Below, in pieces: positions 7,885 to 13,976 of a stretch of DNA of 38,118 bases. The translations under genes and the position numbers were made by a program. The stretch is taken from contig NZ_JAAGBB010000053.1 in the NCBI RefSeq assembly GCF_018129085.1, forward strand, positions 1 to 38,118, read 5' to 3'. The notes beneath the pieces are model-generated. The model saw nothing but the letters and a program-made list of their open reading frames with translations. It had not been told where the DNA came from and did not search any database. The first letter of the stretch is position 1. Every line of letters begins with the position of its first letter. This DNA comes from Plastoroseomonas hellenica. GTDB taxonomy: Bacteria > Pseudomonadota > Alphaproteobacteria > Acetobacterales > Acetobacteraceae.

Positions 7885-8078
7885 TGCGCCGGCCGGTCTC
7901 CTGGCTCGGCGGCGCTGCGGGACCGATCGCCCCACCTGCGTGCCCCGCCTTCTCGCGCCTCTGGCGCAATGGCGATGGGGCGCGCACGCCGCCTACAGTT
8001 GCGGGGGCAGCCGCGGGTCCGCCGTGTGGTCACGGCGCCGCGCGTTCCCGTTTCAGCCCTTACGGGCCACCGTCGCAT
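7885..8078 (-). promoter_or_regulatory. Cobalamin (AdoCbl-class) riboswitch
   Basis: On the minus strand the leader contains the conserved blocks of the cobalamin element in order: GCTGAAACGGGAA (about 8043-8056), the B12-box core GCTGCCCCCGCAACTGTA (7994-8011), and GAGCCAGGAGACCGGCC (7891-7907). Long helical spacers lie between them. It starts about 65 bases after the exoD stop and ends about 160 bases before btuB. Downstream hairpins such as GGGCGC-TT-GCGCCC (around 7817-7830) may belong to the expression platform. The expected behaviour is repression of btuB when cobalamin is plentiful. Confidence 0.93.
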
Positions 8079-8143
8079 GGATGGCGTGTAGCAGAGCCGA
8101 CATCGTGGCGACAACGGTCCGAAGCCGCCGTCACAGGCCGGGA

Positions 8144-8764
8144 TCAGAAGATCCAGTTCAGGGCCGCGATCCCGATCCAGCCGAGCGCCACCAGCATCGC
8201 GGTCGCGAAGATGTTGCCGAGCGCGGTGGCGACGATGCCGATGCCGACGGTGCGGTTATCCGCCTCCAGCACGCCGAGCGCCATCACGATGGTGCCGAAG
8301 GCAGGCGGCCCGTTGGTGCCGGGTCCGGGCAGGATCAGCATCACCGCCGCGTAGGCGGCGAGCCAGCCGACCGCCCGGTCGCCGGCCGGGCTGAGGAAAG
8401 GCCCGGGCCGCGGCCGCACATAGCGCTCGACCTTCGAGAGCCAGCGGGAGGAGGCCTGGGTCAGGCGCAGGATGTCATCCCGCTTCAGGCTGCGCCGCGC
8501 CAGGAAGCGCGGCAGCTTCGGCCGCCGCAGCCCGAAGCCCATCTGGATGCCGAGGATCAGAATCGGCACGCCGAAGACCATGGCGACCCCCGGCAGCAGG
8601 GCCGGCAGGCAGAGCAGCAGGATCAGGAGGCCGAAGGCGCGGTCGCCGAAGAGCTCGGCCAATTCGCCGAGGGTGACGCGCTCGCCCGGGCAGCGCGCCA
8701 CCACCTCTGCCACGAGGCGCGAGATCGGAGCCTCGTGGTTCACGGCGCCCGGCGGCTCCGTCAC
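8144..8764 (-). CDS. ExoD family membrane protein
   Basis: A protein of about 206 residues with the ExoD layout. A short N-terminal cytosolic part (VARCPGERVTLGELAELFGD) is followed by a hydrophobic pair of helices (GLLILLLCLPALLPGVAMVFG, given here in two parts: GLLILLLCLPAL and LPGVAMVFG), a basic loop (RRPKLPRFLARRSL), and three C-terminal helices ending IAALNWIF. ExoD was described in Sinorhizobium as needed for normal exopolysaccharide production and nodule invasion; its biochemical role is unknown. The GTG at 8764 lies 13 bases after the enoyl-CoA hydratase stop, with GGAAGG very close. GTG 8743 is an alternative start. Co-transcription with the hydratase is likely. Confidence 0.85.
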   Translation of the reverse strand: MTEPPGAVNHEAPISRLVAEVVARCPGERVTLGELAELFGDRAFGLLILLLCLPALLPGVAMVFGVPILILGIQMGFGLRRPKLPRFLARRSLKRDDILRLTQASSRWLSKVERYVRPRPGPFLSPAGDRAVGWLAAYAAVMLILPGPGTNGPPAFGTIVMALGVLEADNRTVGIGIVATALGNIFATAMLVALGWIGIAALNWIF

Positions 8765-8777
8765 CCCTTCCAGGAGA

Positions 8778-9575
8778 TCAGCGCCCGGTGAAGACCGGCT
8801 TGCGCTTCTCCATGAAGGCACGGCGGCCCTCGGCATAATCGGCGCTGTCGAAGCAGGCATCGCCGGCGGCGGCGATCGCCGCCATATCGCGATCGGCCGG
8901 ATCCAGGCCCACCGCCTTCACGGTGCGCTTGTTGGCGCGCAGCGACAGCGGCGCATTGACGGCGAGCGTCGCGGTCAGCTTGGCGACCGTCGCGCCCAGC
9001 TCCTCCGGTGCGACGACCTTGTTGATGAGCCCGAACTGCAGCGCCTCCGCCGCCGTGAAGCGGTCGCCGCTCATCAGGATCATATGGGCATTCGCGGGGC
9101 CGACGAGCTGGACCAGGTTGGTCACCATGTCGAAGCCATAGGCGATGCCGAGCTTCGCCGCGGGGATGCCGAACTGGCTGTCGGAGGAGGCGATACGGAT
9201 GTCGCAGGACATGGCGATGCCGAGCCCGCCGCCCATGCAGAAGCCGCGGATCTCGGCGATCACCGGCTTCGGGTAGTTCAACAGGCGCTTGCGGCCGCCA
9301 CCGGTCTTGCGACCGTATTCCTTCTGCGCGTCCGCATCCGAGCGGTTCTTCTCGAACTGGCTGATATCGGCGCCGGAGACGAAGGCCTTGTCGCCGGCGC
9401 CGGTCAGCACGACGCAGCGCACGGCGTCATCCGCCTCGAAGCTTTCGAGCGCGTGGGACATGCCGTCCCACATCGCGATCGACATCGCGTTGCGCTTCTC
9501 CGGCTGGTTGAAGGTGATGCGGCCGACGCCGTCCTTCACCTCGGCGATGATCTTGCCGTCCGCGTATTCCACCAT
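8778..9575 (-). CDS. Enoyl-CoA hydratase/isomerase family protein
   Basis: A 265-residue crotonase-fold enzyme expected to hydrate 2-enoyl-CoA or a related acyl-CoA. Motifs: the CoA-binding RNAMSIAMWDGM, the first oxyanion-hole segment DKAFVSGADISQF, and the second, RGFCMGGGLGIAMSCDIRIA. The latter matches the crotonase GGG pattern, with SSDSQFGIPAAKLGI following at the usual catalytic-Glu region. There Gly-Ile stands where many hydratases have Glu, so the catalytic chemistry may not be classical hydration. The ATG at 9575 has AAGGA seven bases upstream. It lies between a class III CoA-transferase and exoD on the same strand, suggesting a CoA-activated acid pathway. Confidence 0.9.
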   Translation of the reverse strand: MVEYADGKIIAEVKDGVGRITFNQPEKRNAMSIAMWDGMSHALESFEADDAVRCVVLTGAGDKAFVSGADISQFEKNRSDADAQKEYGRKTGGGRKRLLNYPKPVIAEIRGFCMGGGLGIAMSCDIRIASSDSQFGIPAAKLGIAYGFDMVTNLVQLVGPANAHMILMSGDRFTAAEALQFGLINKVVAPEELGATVAKLTATLAVNAPLSLRANKRTVKAVGLDPADRDMAAIAAAGDACFDSADYAEGRRAFMEKRKPVFTGR

Positions 9576-9601
9576 GATCCGTCCTTCACCAAGTAAGTGG
9601 C

Positions 9602-9723
9602 GCGTCCGATTCAGACCTTCGGGCCCTTCGGCCCTTCGGTCATCGGACGCTCAGTCCTCGTAAGCGGAGCGTCCGATTCAGACCTTCGGGCCCTTCGGCC
9701 CTTCGGTCATCGGACGCTCAGTC
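9602..9723. repeat. Tandem pair of identical 55-bp palindromic repeats (family C)
   Basis: Bases 9602-9656 and 9669-9723 are identical over 55 bases, with a period of 67. Each is bounded by the inverted pair GCGTCCGAT/ATCGGACGC and contains TTCGGGCCC-TTCGGCCC-TTCGG inner hairpins. A diverged third copy lies at 34253-34304. The pair occupies the gap between the CoA-transferase stop and the hydratase start, and the last base overlaps the transferase stop codon. Confidence 0.92.
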
Positions 9724-10898
9724 TACTGAACCGCATTGCGGGCACGCAGCGCCGCGATGGCTTCGCGCGAGATTCCGGCTTCGAGCAGGATCTCGTCGGA
9801 ATGTTGGCCGAGCTCGGGCGGCAGGCGCCGCACGCTGGTCTCATGGCCTTCGATGTTGATGGCGCTGTCCACGACATGGGTGTCACCCATCGGCAGCGCC
9901 ATGCGCAGATGCGCGACCTGCGGGTCGGCGAAGACCTGCGCGATGTCGTTCACCGGGCCGCAGGGGATCCCCGCTTCCTCCAGCGTCGCGATCCACCATT
10001 CCGCGCTGTGCTGGCGCGTGACCTCCGCGATCGCGGCATTGAGTGCCGGGCGGTCGGCGGTGCGCTGCTTCGGCGTCTTCCACTCCGGCCGTTCCAGCCA
10101 GTCCTCGCGCCCCGCCGCCTTGCAGAAATTGGTCCAGAGCTTGGCGGAGGAGGCGGCGATGTTGATCAGCTTGTCGGAGGCGGGAAAGACGCCCATCGGC
10201 GTGTTCACGGGATGGTCGTTGCCCGCCTGCCCCGCGACCTCGCCCGCCATCAGGTAGCGGCTGGCCTGGAAGTCGAGCATGAAGACCATGCTCTCGAGCA
10301 GCGAGGTCGTGACGTGCTTGCCGCGGCCCGTCTTCACCCGCTCGAACAGTGCCATCATGATGCCGAGCGCGAGCAGGTTGCCAGCGGTCAGATCGCAGAT
10401 CGGGATGCCGACGCGCACCGGGCCCTGGCCGGGCAGGCCGGTGATCGACATCAGCCCGCCCATGCCCTGCGCGATCTGGTCGACGCCGCCGCGCGTCGCA
10501 TAGGGGCCGGTCTGGCCGAAGCCGGAAATCGAGGCGTAGACGAGGCGCGGGTTGATCGCGCGCAGATCCTCGGGCGCTACCTTCAGCCGGTGCTTGACCT
10601 GCACGCGCATGTTCTCGACCAGCACGTCGGCGGTCTCGACCAGCTTGAGGAAGGCGGCCCGGGCCTCGTTATCCTTCAGGTTCAGCGCGATGCCGCGCTT
10701 GTTCCGGTGCAGGTTCGCAGAATCATAGCCGTTGCGCGCGCCGGCCAGCCCGTCGCCATCGCCCGGCGGCTCGACCCGGATGATGTCGGCGCCCCAATCC
10801 GCTAGATGCCGCACCGCCGTGGGCCCGGCGCGGGCGAGCGTGAGGTCGAGAACCTTGATGCCCGCCAGCGGCAGCGGGTTGTGCGACGTTTCCGGCAT
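9723..10898 (-). CDS. Class III (CaiB/BaiF) acyl-CoA transferase
   Basis: A 391-residue member of the formyl-CoA:oxalate/CaiB family, which moves CoA between carboxylic acids. Seen: the N-terminal LAGIKVLDLTLARAGPTAVR and LADWGADIIRVEPPGDGD, the LNLKDNEARAAFLKLVETAD linker with DVLVENMR, SISGFGQTGPYATRGGVDQI, and the catalytic-Asp region VGIPICDLTAGNLLALG. ALFERVKTGRGKHVTTSLLE and the C-terminal CGPVNDIAQVFADPQVAHLR complete the fold. The typical family length is about 400. It is a likely partner of the downstream hydratase. A small palindrome, GGTATACC, lies just upstream of the start. The acid substrate cannot be named. Confidence 0.92.
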   Translation of the reverse strand: MPETSHNPLPLAGIKVLDLTLARAGPTAVRHLADWGADIIRVEPPGDGDGLAGARNGYDSANLHRNKRGIALNLKDNEARAAFLKLVETADVLVENMRVQVKHRLKVAPEDLRAINPRLVYASISGFGQTGPYATRGGVDQIAQGMGGLMSITGLPGQGPVRVGIPICDLTAGNLLALGIMMALFERVKTGRGKHVTTSLLESMVFMLDFQASRYLMAGEVAGQAGNDHPVNTPMGVFPASDKLINIAASSAKLWTNFCKAAGREDWLERPEWKTPKQRTADRPALNAAIAEVTRQHSAEWWIATLEEAGIPCGPVNDIAQVFADPQVAHLRMALPMGDTHVVDSAINIEGHETSVRRLPPELGQHSDEILLEAGISREAIAALRARNAVQ

Positions 10899-10912
10899 GC
10901 CTGCTCTTCTCC

Positions 10913-10920
10913 GGTATACC
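10913..10920. promoter_or_regulatory. Possible GntR-type operator GGTATACC
   Basis: A perfect 8-bp palindrome (minus-strand context CCAGGTATACCGGAG) lies 15-22 bases before the CoA-transferase start, overlapping its ribosome-binding region. GntR/FadR-family repressors of acid catabolism often bind TGGTATACCA-like sites. No GntR gene is present in the window, so the assignment is tentative. Confidence 0.3.
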
Positions 10921-10949
10921 TGGACACTAGGGCCGCCGGGCGCGAAGGG

Positions 10950-11450
10950 CTAGGTGCCGCTGCCAACCCGCGCGATGCGCCAAGCGAACCAATCCTCCAG
11001 CATCCGTTCCTCATAGGGCAGCCGATCGCCGGACCGGATCGAGCCCCCGCGATCGAGGTAGGTGCGGTCGGTCACATCCTCCTCGCCGCGCGCCAGGACG
11101 CGGCCCTCTCCCTCCAGCACATAGCGCAGGCGGAGGCGCGGCCAGGTGGCGCCGGTCATGACGCGGAGGTTCGGCGCCTGCACGCGCCAGGGCTCGAAAC
11201 GACCGGCGAGATCGACGTCCAGGATCTCGATCCGCAAGCTGCGTCCGGGCGGCAGCCGGCGGCCGAGGCGCTCGAACTGCCGGCGGAGCGCCTGCAAGGC
11301 GGGCGCATCCGCGCCGACCGGGCGATCGGTCGCGAGGTTCGCATCCGTATAGCGCCCGGGCTCAAGGAAGCTGACGGTGACTTCGGCCCGGGCCCCGCCC
11401 GCCGCGAGCAGCGCGGCGCCGCCGAGCGCCAGGGACCGGAGCATTCGCAT
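10950..11450 (-). CDS. DUF3016 domain-containing exported protein
   Basis: A 166-residue protein with a Sec signal peptide (RSLALGGAALLAAGGARAE, cleavage near residue 22). The mature domain has the DUF3016 pattern: VTVSFLEPGRYTDAN, RLPPGRSLRIEILDVDLAG, the WPRLRLRYVLEGEGRVLARG core, the conserved DVTDRTYLDR, and LPYEERMLEDWFAWRI near the end. It is expected in the periplasm; the family has no assigned function. Start ATG 11450 has GGAGGAA seven bases upstream. It ends 51 bases before the CoA-transferase start and may be in the same transcript, though nothing links it functionally. Confidence 0.85.
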   Translation of the reverse strand: MRMLRSLALGGAALLAAGGARAEVTVSFLEPGRYTDANLATDRPVGADAPALQALRRQFERLGRRLPPGRSLRIEILDVDLAGRFEPWRVQAPNLRVMTGATWPRLRLRYVLEGEGRVLARGEEDVTDRTYLDRGGSIRSGDRLPYEERMLEDWFAWRIARVGSGT

Positions 11451-11552
11451 GGGTATTCCTCCACCGGGTGCGGCAGCGGATGCCTGCGGTCGCCAAGCCG
11501 CCGCGCCTTGCCCGCCAGATGGCGATGGCGCCTTGTGCCGGCAAGCCGGGCG

Positions 11553-12521
11553 TCAATCCGGCTGGTAGTTGGCGATGCGCAGCAGCTCCGCGTTGCGGAT
11601 CACGTCCTCGCGGATGAAGGCGGCGAATTCGGCGGGGGTCTCGGCCACCGGCTCGAAGCCGAGGTTGGTGAGCCGTTCGATGGTCGCCGGCTCGCGCATG
11701 CCGGCGACGATCGCGGCATTGAGGCGCGCCACGATCTCCGGCGGCATATGGCGCGACGCCCAGACCCCATACCAGGAATAGAATTCGAAGCCCGGCAGGC
11801 CCGCCTCGCTCATGGTCGGCAATTCCGGCGCCAGCGGGCTGCGGCCCGGGGAGGCGATGCCGAGGCCGCGCACCTGCCCGCCCCGGATCATCGGCAGGGT
11901 CGCGAGCGCGGGGTCGAACATGAGTTGGGCATTGCCCGCCGCGACATCGGTCAGCGCCGGGGCGGAGCCGCGATAGCCGACGATTTCGATATTCGCGCCG
12001 GTCACCCGGTTGAACTCGATGGTACCGAGATGCCCGGCGGAGCCGAGGGAGGAGGTGGCGAAGCTCCAGCGTCGCCCATCCTGCTTCGCGGCCTCGACCA
12101 CGGCGGGGATGCTGGCTTCGTGCCGGCGCGGATCCATTACCAGCACCAGCGGTCCGCGGGCAGTGCGGGCCACCGGCGCGAAATCCTCGACCGGGTCGTA
12201 GGGCGCGGCGCGCATGACGTGACGCGCCATGACGTGGATGCTGGCGGAACCGAGGATGGTGTAGCCGTCGGCGGGGGCGGCCAGCACCGCTTGGCTGCCG
12301 ATCGCGCCATTGGCGCCGGCGCGGTTGTCGACCACCACCGGCACGCCGAGGCTTTCCGAAAGCTTCTGCGCCGCGAGGCGCGCCATCGCATCGGTCGCAG
12401 CACCGGGCGTATAGGGCACGATCATGCGGATCGGACGGTTGGGATAGGTCCCCTGCCCAAGCACCGCGGGCGCCGTCAGCAAGCCCGCCCCCGCCAACAC
12501 AACGCCACGCCGCTTCAGCAT
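11553..12521 (-). CDS. Tripartite tricarboxylate transporter receptor (Bug family)
   Basis: A 322-residue periplasmic binding protein. The signal peptide (MLKRRGVVLAGAGLLTAPAV) is followed by the family opening YPNRPIRMIVPYTPGAATD, then VVVDNRAGANGAIGSQAV, APADGYTILGSASIH and YDPVEDFAPVART. The C-terminal lobe has LMFDPALATLPMIRGGQVR, the ELPTMSEAGLPGFEFYSWYG pattern and a final EFAAFIREDVIRNAELLRI. Bug proteins bind dicarboxylates, citrate or aromatic acids for TctAB permeases; no TctA or TctB is in the window, so this is an orphan receptor, as is common in the family. Its orientation and closeness to the CoA-transferase and hydratase hint at a shared substrate. Confidence 0.93.
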   Translation of the reverse strand: MLKRRGVVLAGAGLLTAPAVLGQGTYPNRPIRMIVPYTPGAATDAMARLAAQKLSESLGVPVVVDNRAGANGAIGSQAVLAAPADGYTILGSASIHVMARHVMRAAPYDPVEDFAPVARTARGPLVLVMDPRRHEASIPAVVEAAKQDGRRWSFATSSLGSAGHLGTIEFNRVTGANIEIVGYRGSAPALTDVAAGNAQLMFDPALATLPMIRGGQVRGLGIASPGRSPLAPELPTMSEAGLPGFEFYSWYGVWASRHMPPEIVARLNAAIVAGMREPATIERLTNLGFEPVAETPAEFAAFIREDVIRNAELLRIANYQPD

Positions 12522-12591
12522 CCAAGGCCCCTGTTCCACGCTGCCGCATGGTGCGGCGCAGCGCGGCAGCAGCGCAATGGTGAAACGAATG

Positions 12592-12730
12592 GGGTGATCG
12601 GCCGCGCGGCCACAGGCCGCATCTGGTCTCTGCGGCGGCGAGGCGGAGCCGATGCCCCGAGGCCGCGAATGCGGCCCGCCGGTAGTCCGGCGAAAGCCAA
12701 GCCGGCGGATGCCGGCGCCGGCGCTTGAGG
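12592..12730 (-). repeat. Family A repeat, copy 3 (inverted)
   Basis: Read on the minus strand this starts CCTCAAGCGCCGGCG, as does copy 4 at 18295. It goes on through GGGCCGCATTCGCGGCC, CGG(G)GCATCG and CAGA(G/A)ACCAG to GCGGCC. It lies between the small-protein terminator and the Bug receptor start. No coding sequence is evident in 12522-12769. Confidence 0.65.
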
Positions 12731-12774
12731 TCAAAAAACAACCTGATACCGCGGCCTTCGGCCGCTGTATCAGG
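12731..12774 (-). terminator. Rho-independent terminator of the 53-aa gene
   Basis: On the minus strand CCTGATACAGCGGCCG-AA-GGCCGCGGTATCAGG forms a nearly perfect stem (single mismatch) followed at once by TTGTTTTTTGA. The stop codon TGA of the 53-aa gene lies in the 5' arm of the stem. Confidence 0.88.
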
Positions 12775-12931
12775 CGACGTTCAGCAGCAGGGCCTTGGTC
12801 AGCACCGCCGCCAGCGTCGCCAGCACGACACCGGTCTGCAGCCCCCACTTCCGCGCCGCGGCGAAGACGAGGCAGCCTGCGATCAAGCCCCAGGCAAGGA
12901 TCTCGCCGAATTCAATGCCAGAAACCGGCAT
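12770..12931 (-). CDS. Small two-helix membrane protein (53 aa)
   Basis: An ATG at 12931, preceded by GGAGGAGGGG at good spacing, opens 53 codons. The protein has a short N-terminus (MPVSGIEFGE), a first helix ILAWGLIAGCLVFAAA, a basic turn ARKWG, and a second helix TGVVLATLAAVLTKALLL, ending NVA. It has a strong ribosome site, a possible promoter and a terminator that overlaps its stop, so it is very probably a real single-gene transcript. I know no family. A hairpin inner-membrane topology is inferred. Confidence 0.78.
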   Translation of the reverse strand: MPVSGIEFGEILAWGLIAGCLVFAAARKWGLQTGVVLATLAAVLTKALLLNVA

Positions 12932-12965
12932 GGCGCCCCTCCTCCGCTCAGATTATCAGCTTGTA

Positions 12966-12971
12966 ATCATA
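12966..12971 (-). promoter_or_regulatory. Possible -10 box for the 53-aa gene
   Basis: TATGAT on the minus strand, in an unusually AT-rich pocket (GGTATGATTACAAG), lies 35 bases before the ATG at 12931. A weak TTCCTT is 18 bases further upstream as a -35 candidate. Confidence 0.35.
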
Positions 12972-13005
12972 CCGTAATTCCTGGGATCGAAGGAAGAGAA
13001 ACCGA

Positions 13006-13794
13006 TCAACCGATCGCCGCCAGCATCCGGCTCAGCTCCTCGGGCGCGGTGACCATGGCGTCGTGGCCGGTGCGGATCTCGAGCCAGGTCCAGCCGTGCT
13101 GCCGCCGCACCCATTGGCGGGAGGCTTCGAGCGCCGGATAGATCGGATCGACGCAGGCGATATAGGTGCAAGGCCTGCCATTGCCGACCGGGTTGCGGAG
13201 CGGGAGCGGGCTTTCATAGGTGCCGGCCGGATGCGGCACCAGGCGGCGCGCCACCCAGGCGGCATCGGCGCTGGCTTCCGGAATGCCGAAAGCGGCGGCC
13301 GGCGGCGGCGGGATGGCGACGCCATCGCCCTGTTCCTGGATCAGCCGGCGGCGCGCCGCGACCACCTCCGCCGGCAGGTTGCCGAAGGGGCTCTGGCCGC
13401 CCTCCAGCATCAGCGCGTCGAGATAGACCAGATGGCGGATGCGCTCCGGGATGCGGTCGGCGGCGCCGGAGATGCCGCTGCCGCCGAAGGAATGACCGAC
13501 CAGGATGACCTCGGTCAGCTCCTCGGCCTCGATCAGGTTCACGACATCGGTCACGAAGGTATCGAGGGTGATGTCGCGCGACAGCAGGTGCTTGCGGTCG
13601 CCGAGCCCGGTCTGGGTCGGGGTGAAGACACGGTGCCCGGCTGCCCGCAGGCGGTCCGCGACGCGCGACCAGCACCAGGCGCCATGCCAGGCGCCGTGCA
13701 GCAGCACATAGGTCTTGCCCGCCGCCGGCTGCGCGGCGGCGGTGCCGGCGAGAGGGGCGGCGGCGGCTGCGGTCATGAGGTTTCGGCGGCGCAT
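13006..13794 (-). CDS. Alpha/beta hydrolase, exported
   Basis: A 262-residue esterase-like hydrolase. The N-terminus (MRRRNLMTAAAAAPLAG, AAAQPA) looks like a Tat or Sec signal peptide of about 28 residues. The fold follows: TYVLLHGAWHGAWCWSRVAD with the oxyanion HGAWH, GHRVFTPTQTGLGDR, and the nucleophile elbow VILVGHSFGGSGISG. LVYLDALML carries a possible acid region, and the C-terminal histidine is in IRTGHDAMVTAPEEL. This is the layout of the plant methylesterase/hydroxynitrile lyase-like branch found in many proteobacteria. Start ATG 13794 has GGGAGAG upstream; an in-frame start further out would remove the signal-peptide character. The substrate is unknown. Confidence 0.87.
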   Translation of the reverse strand: MRRRNLMTAAAAAPLAGTAAAQPAAGKTYVLLHGAWHGAWCWSRVADRLRAAGHRVFTPTQTGLGDRKHLLSRDITLDTFVTDVVNLIEAEELTEVILVGHSFGGSGISGAADRIPERIRHLVYLDALMLEGGQSPFGNLPAEVVAARRRLIQEQGDGVAIPPPPAAAFGIPEASADAAWVARRLVPHPAGTYESPLPLRNPVGNGRPCTYIACVDPIYPALEASRQWVRRQHGWTWLEIRTGHDAMVTAPEELSRMLAAIG

Positions 13795-13976
13795 CGCGGC
13801 GCTCTCCCTGTCCTGGCGTTTCCCGACCGGCAACCTAGCCAAGGATAGGATCGATGCGCGAGCCCGGCCCCGAACCCGGACAATTGACCAATGACGGCAT
13901 CTTTGCTGCGCCCAGGAATGTTACAGGGTATGGCTAGTGGCCGAGCATCGCCCGAAATCGGTCGGGCCAAACCTGC

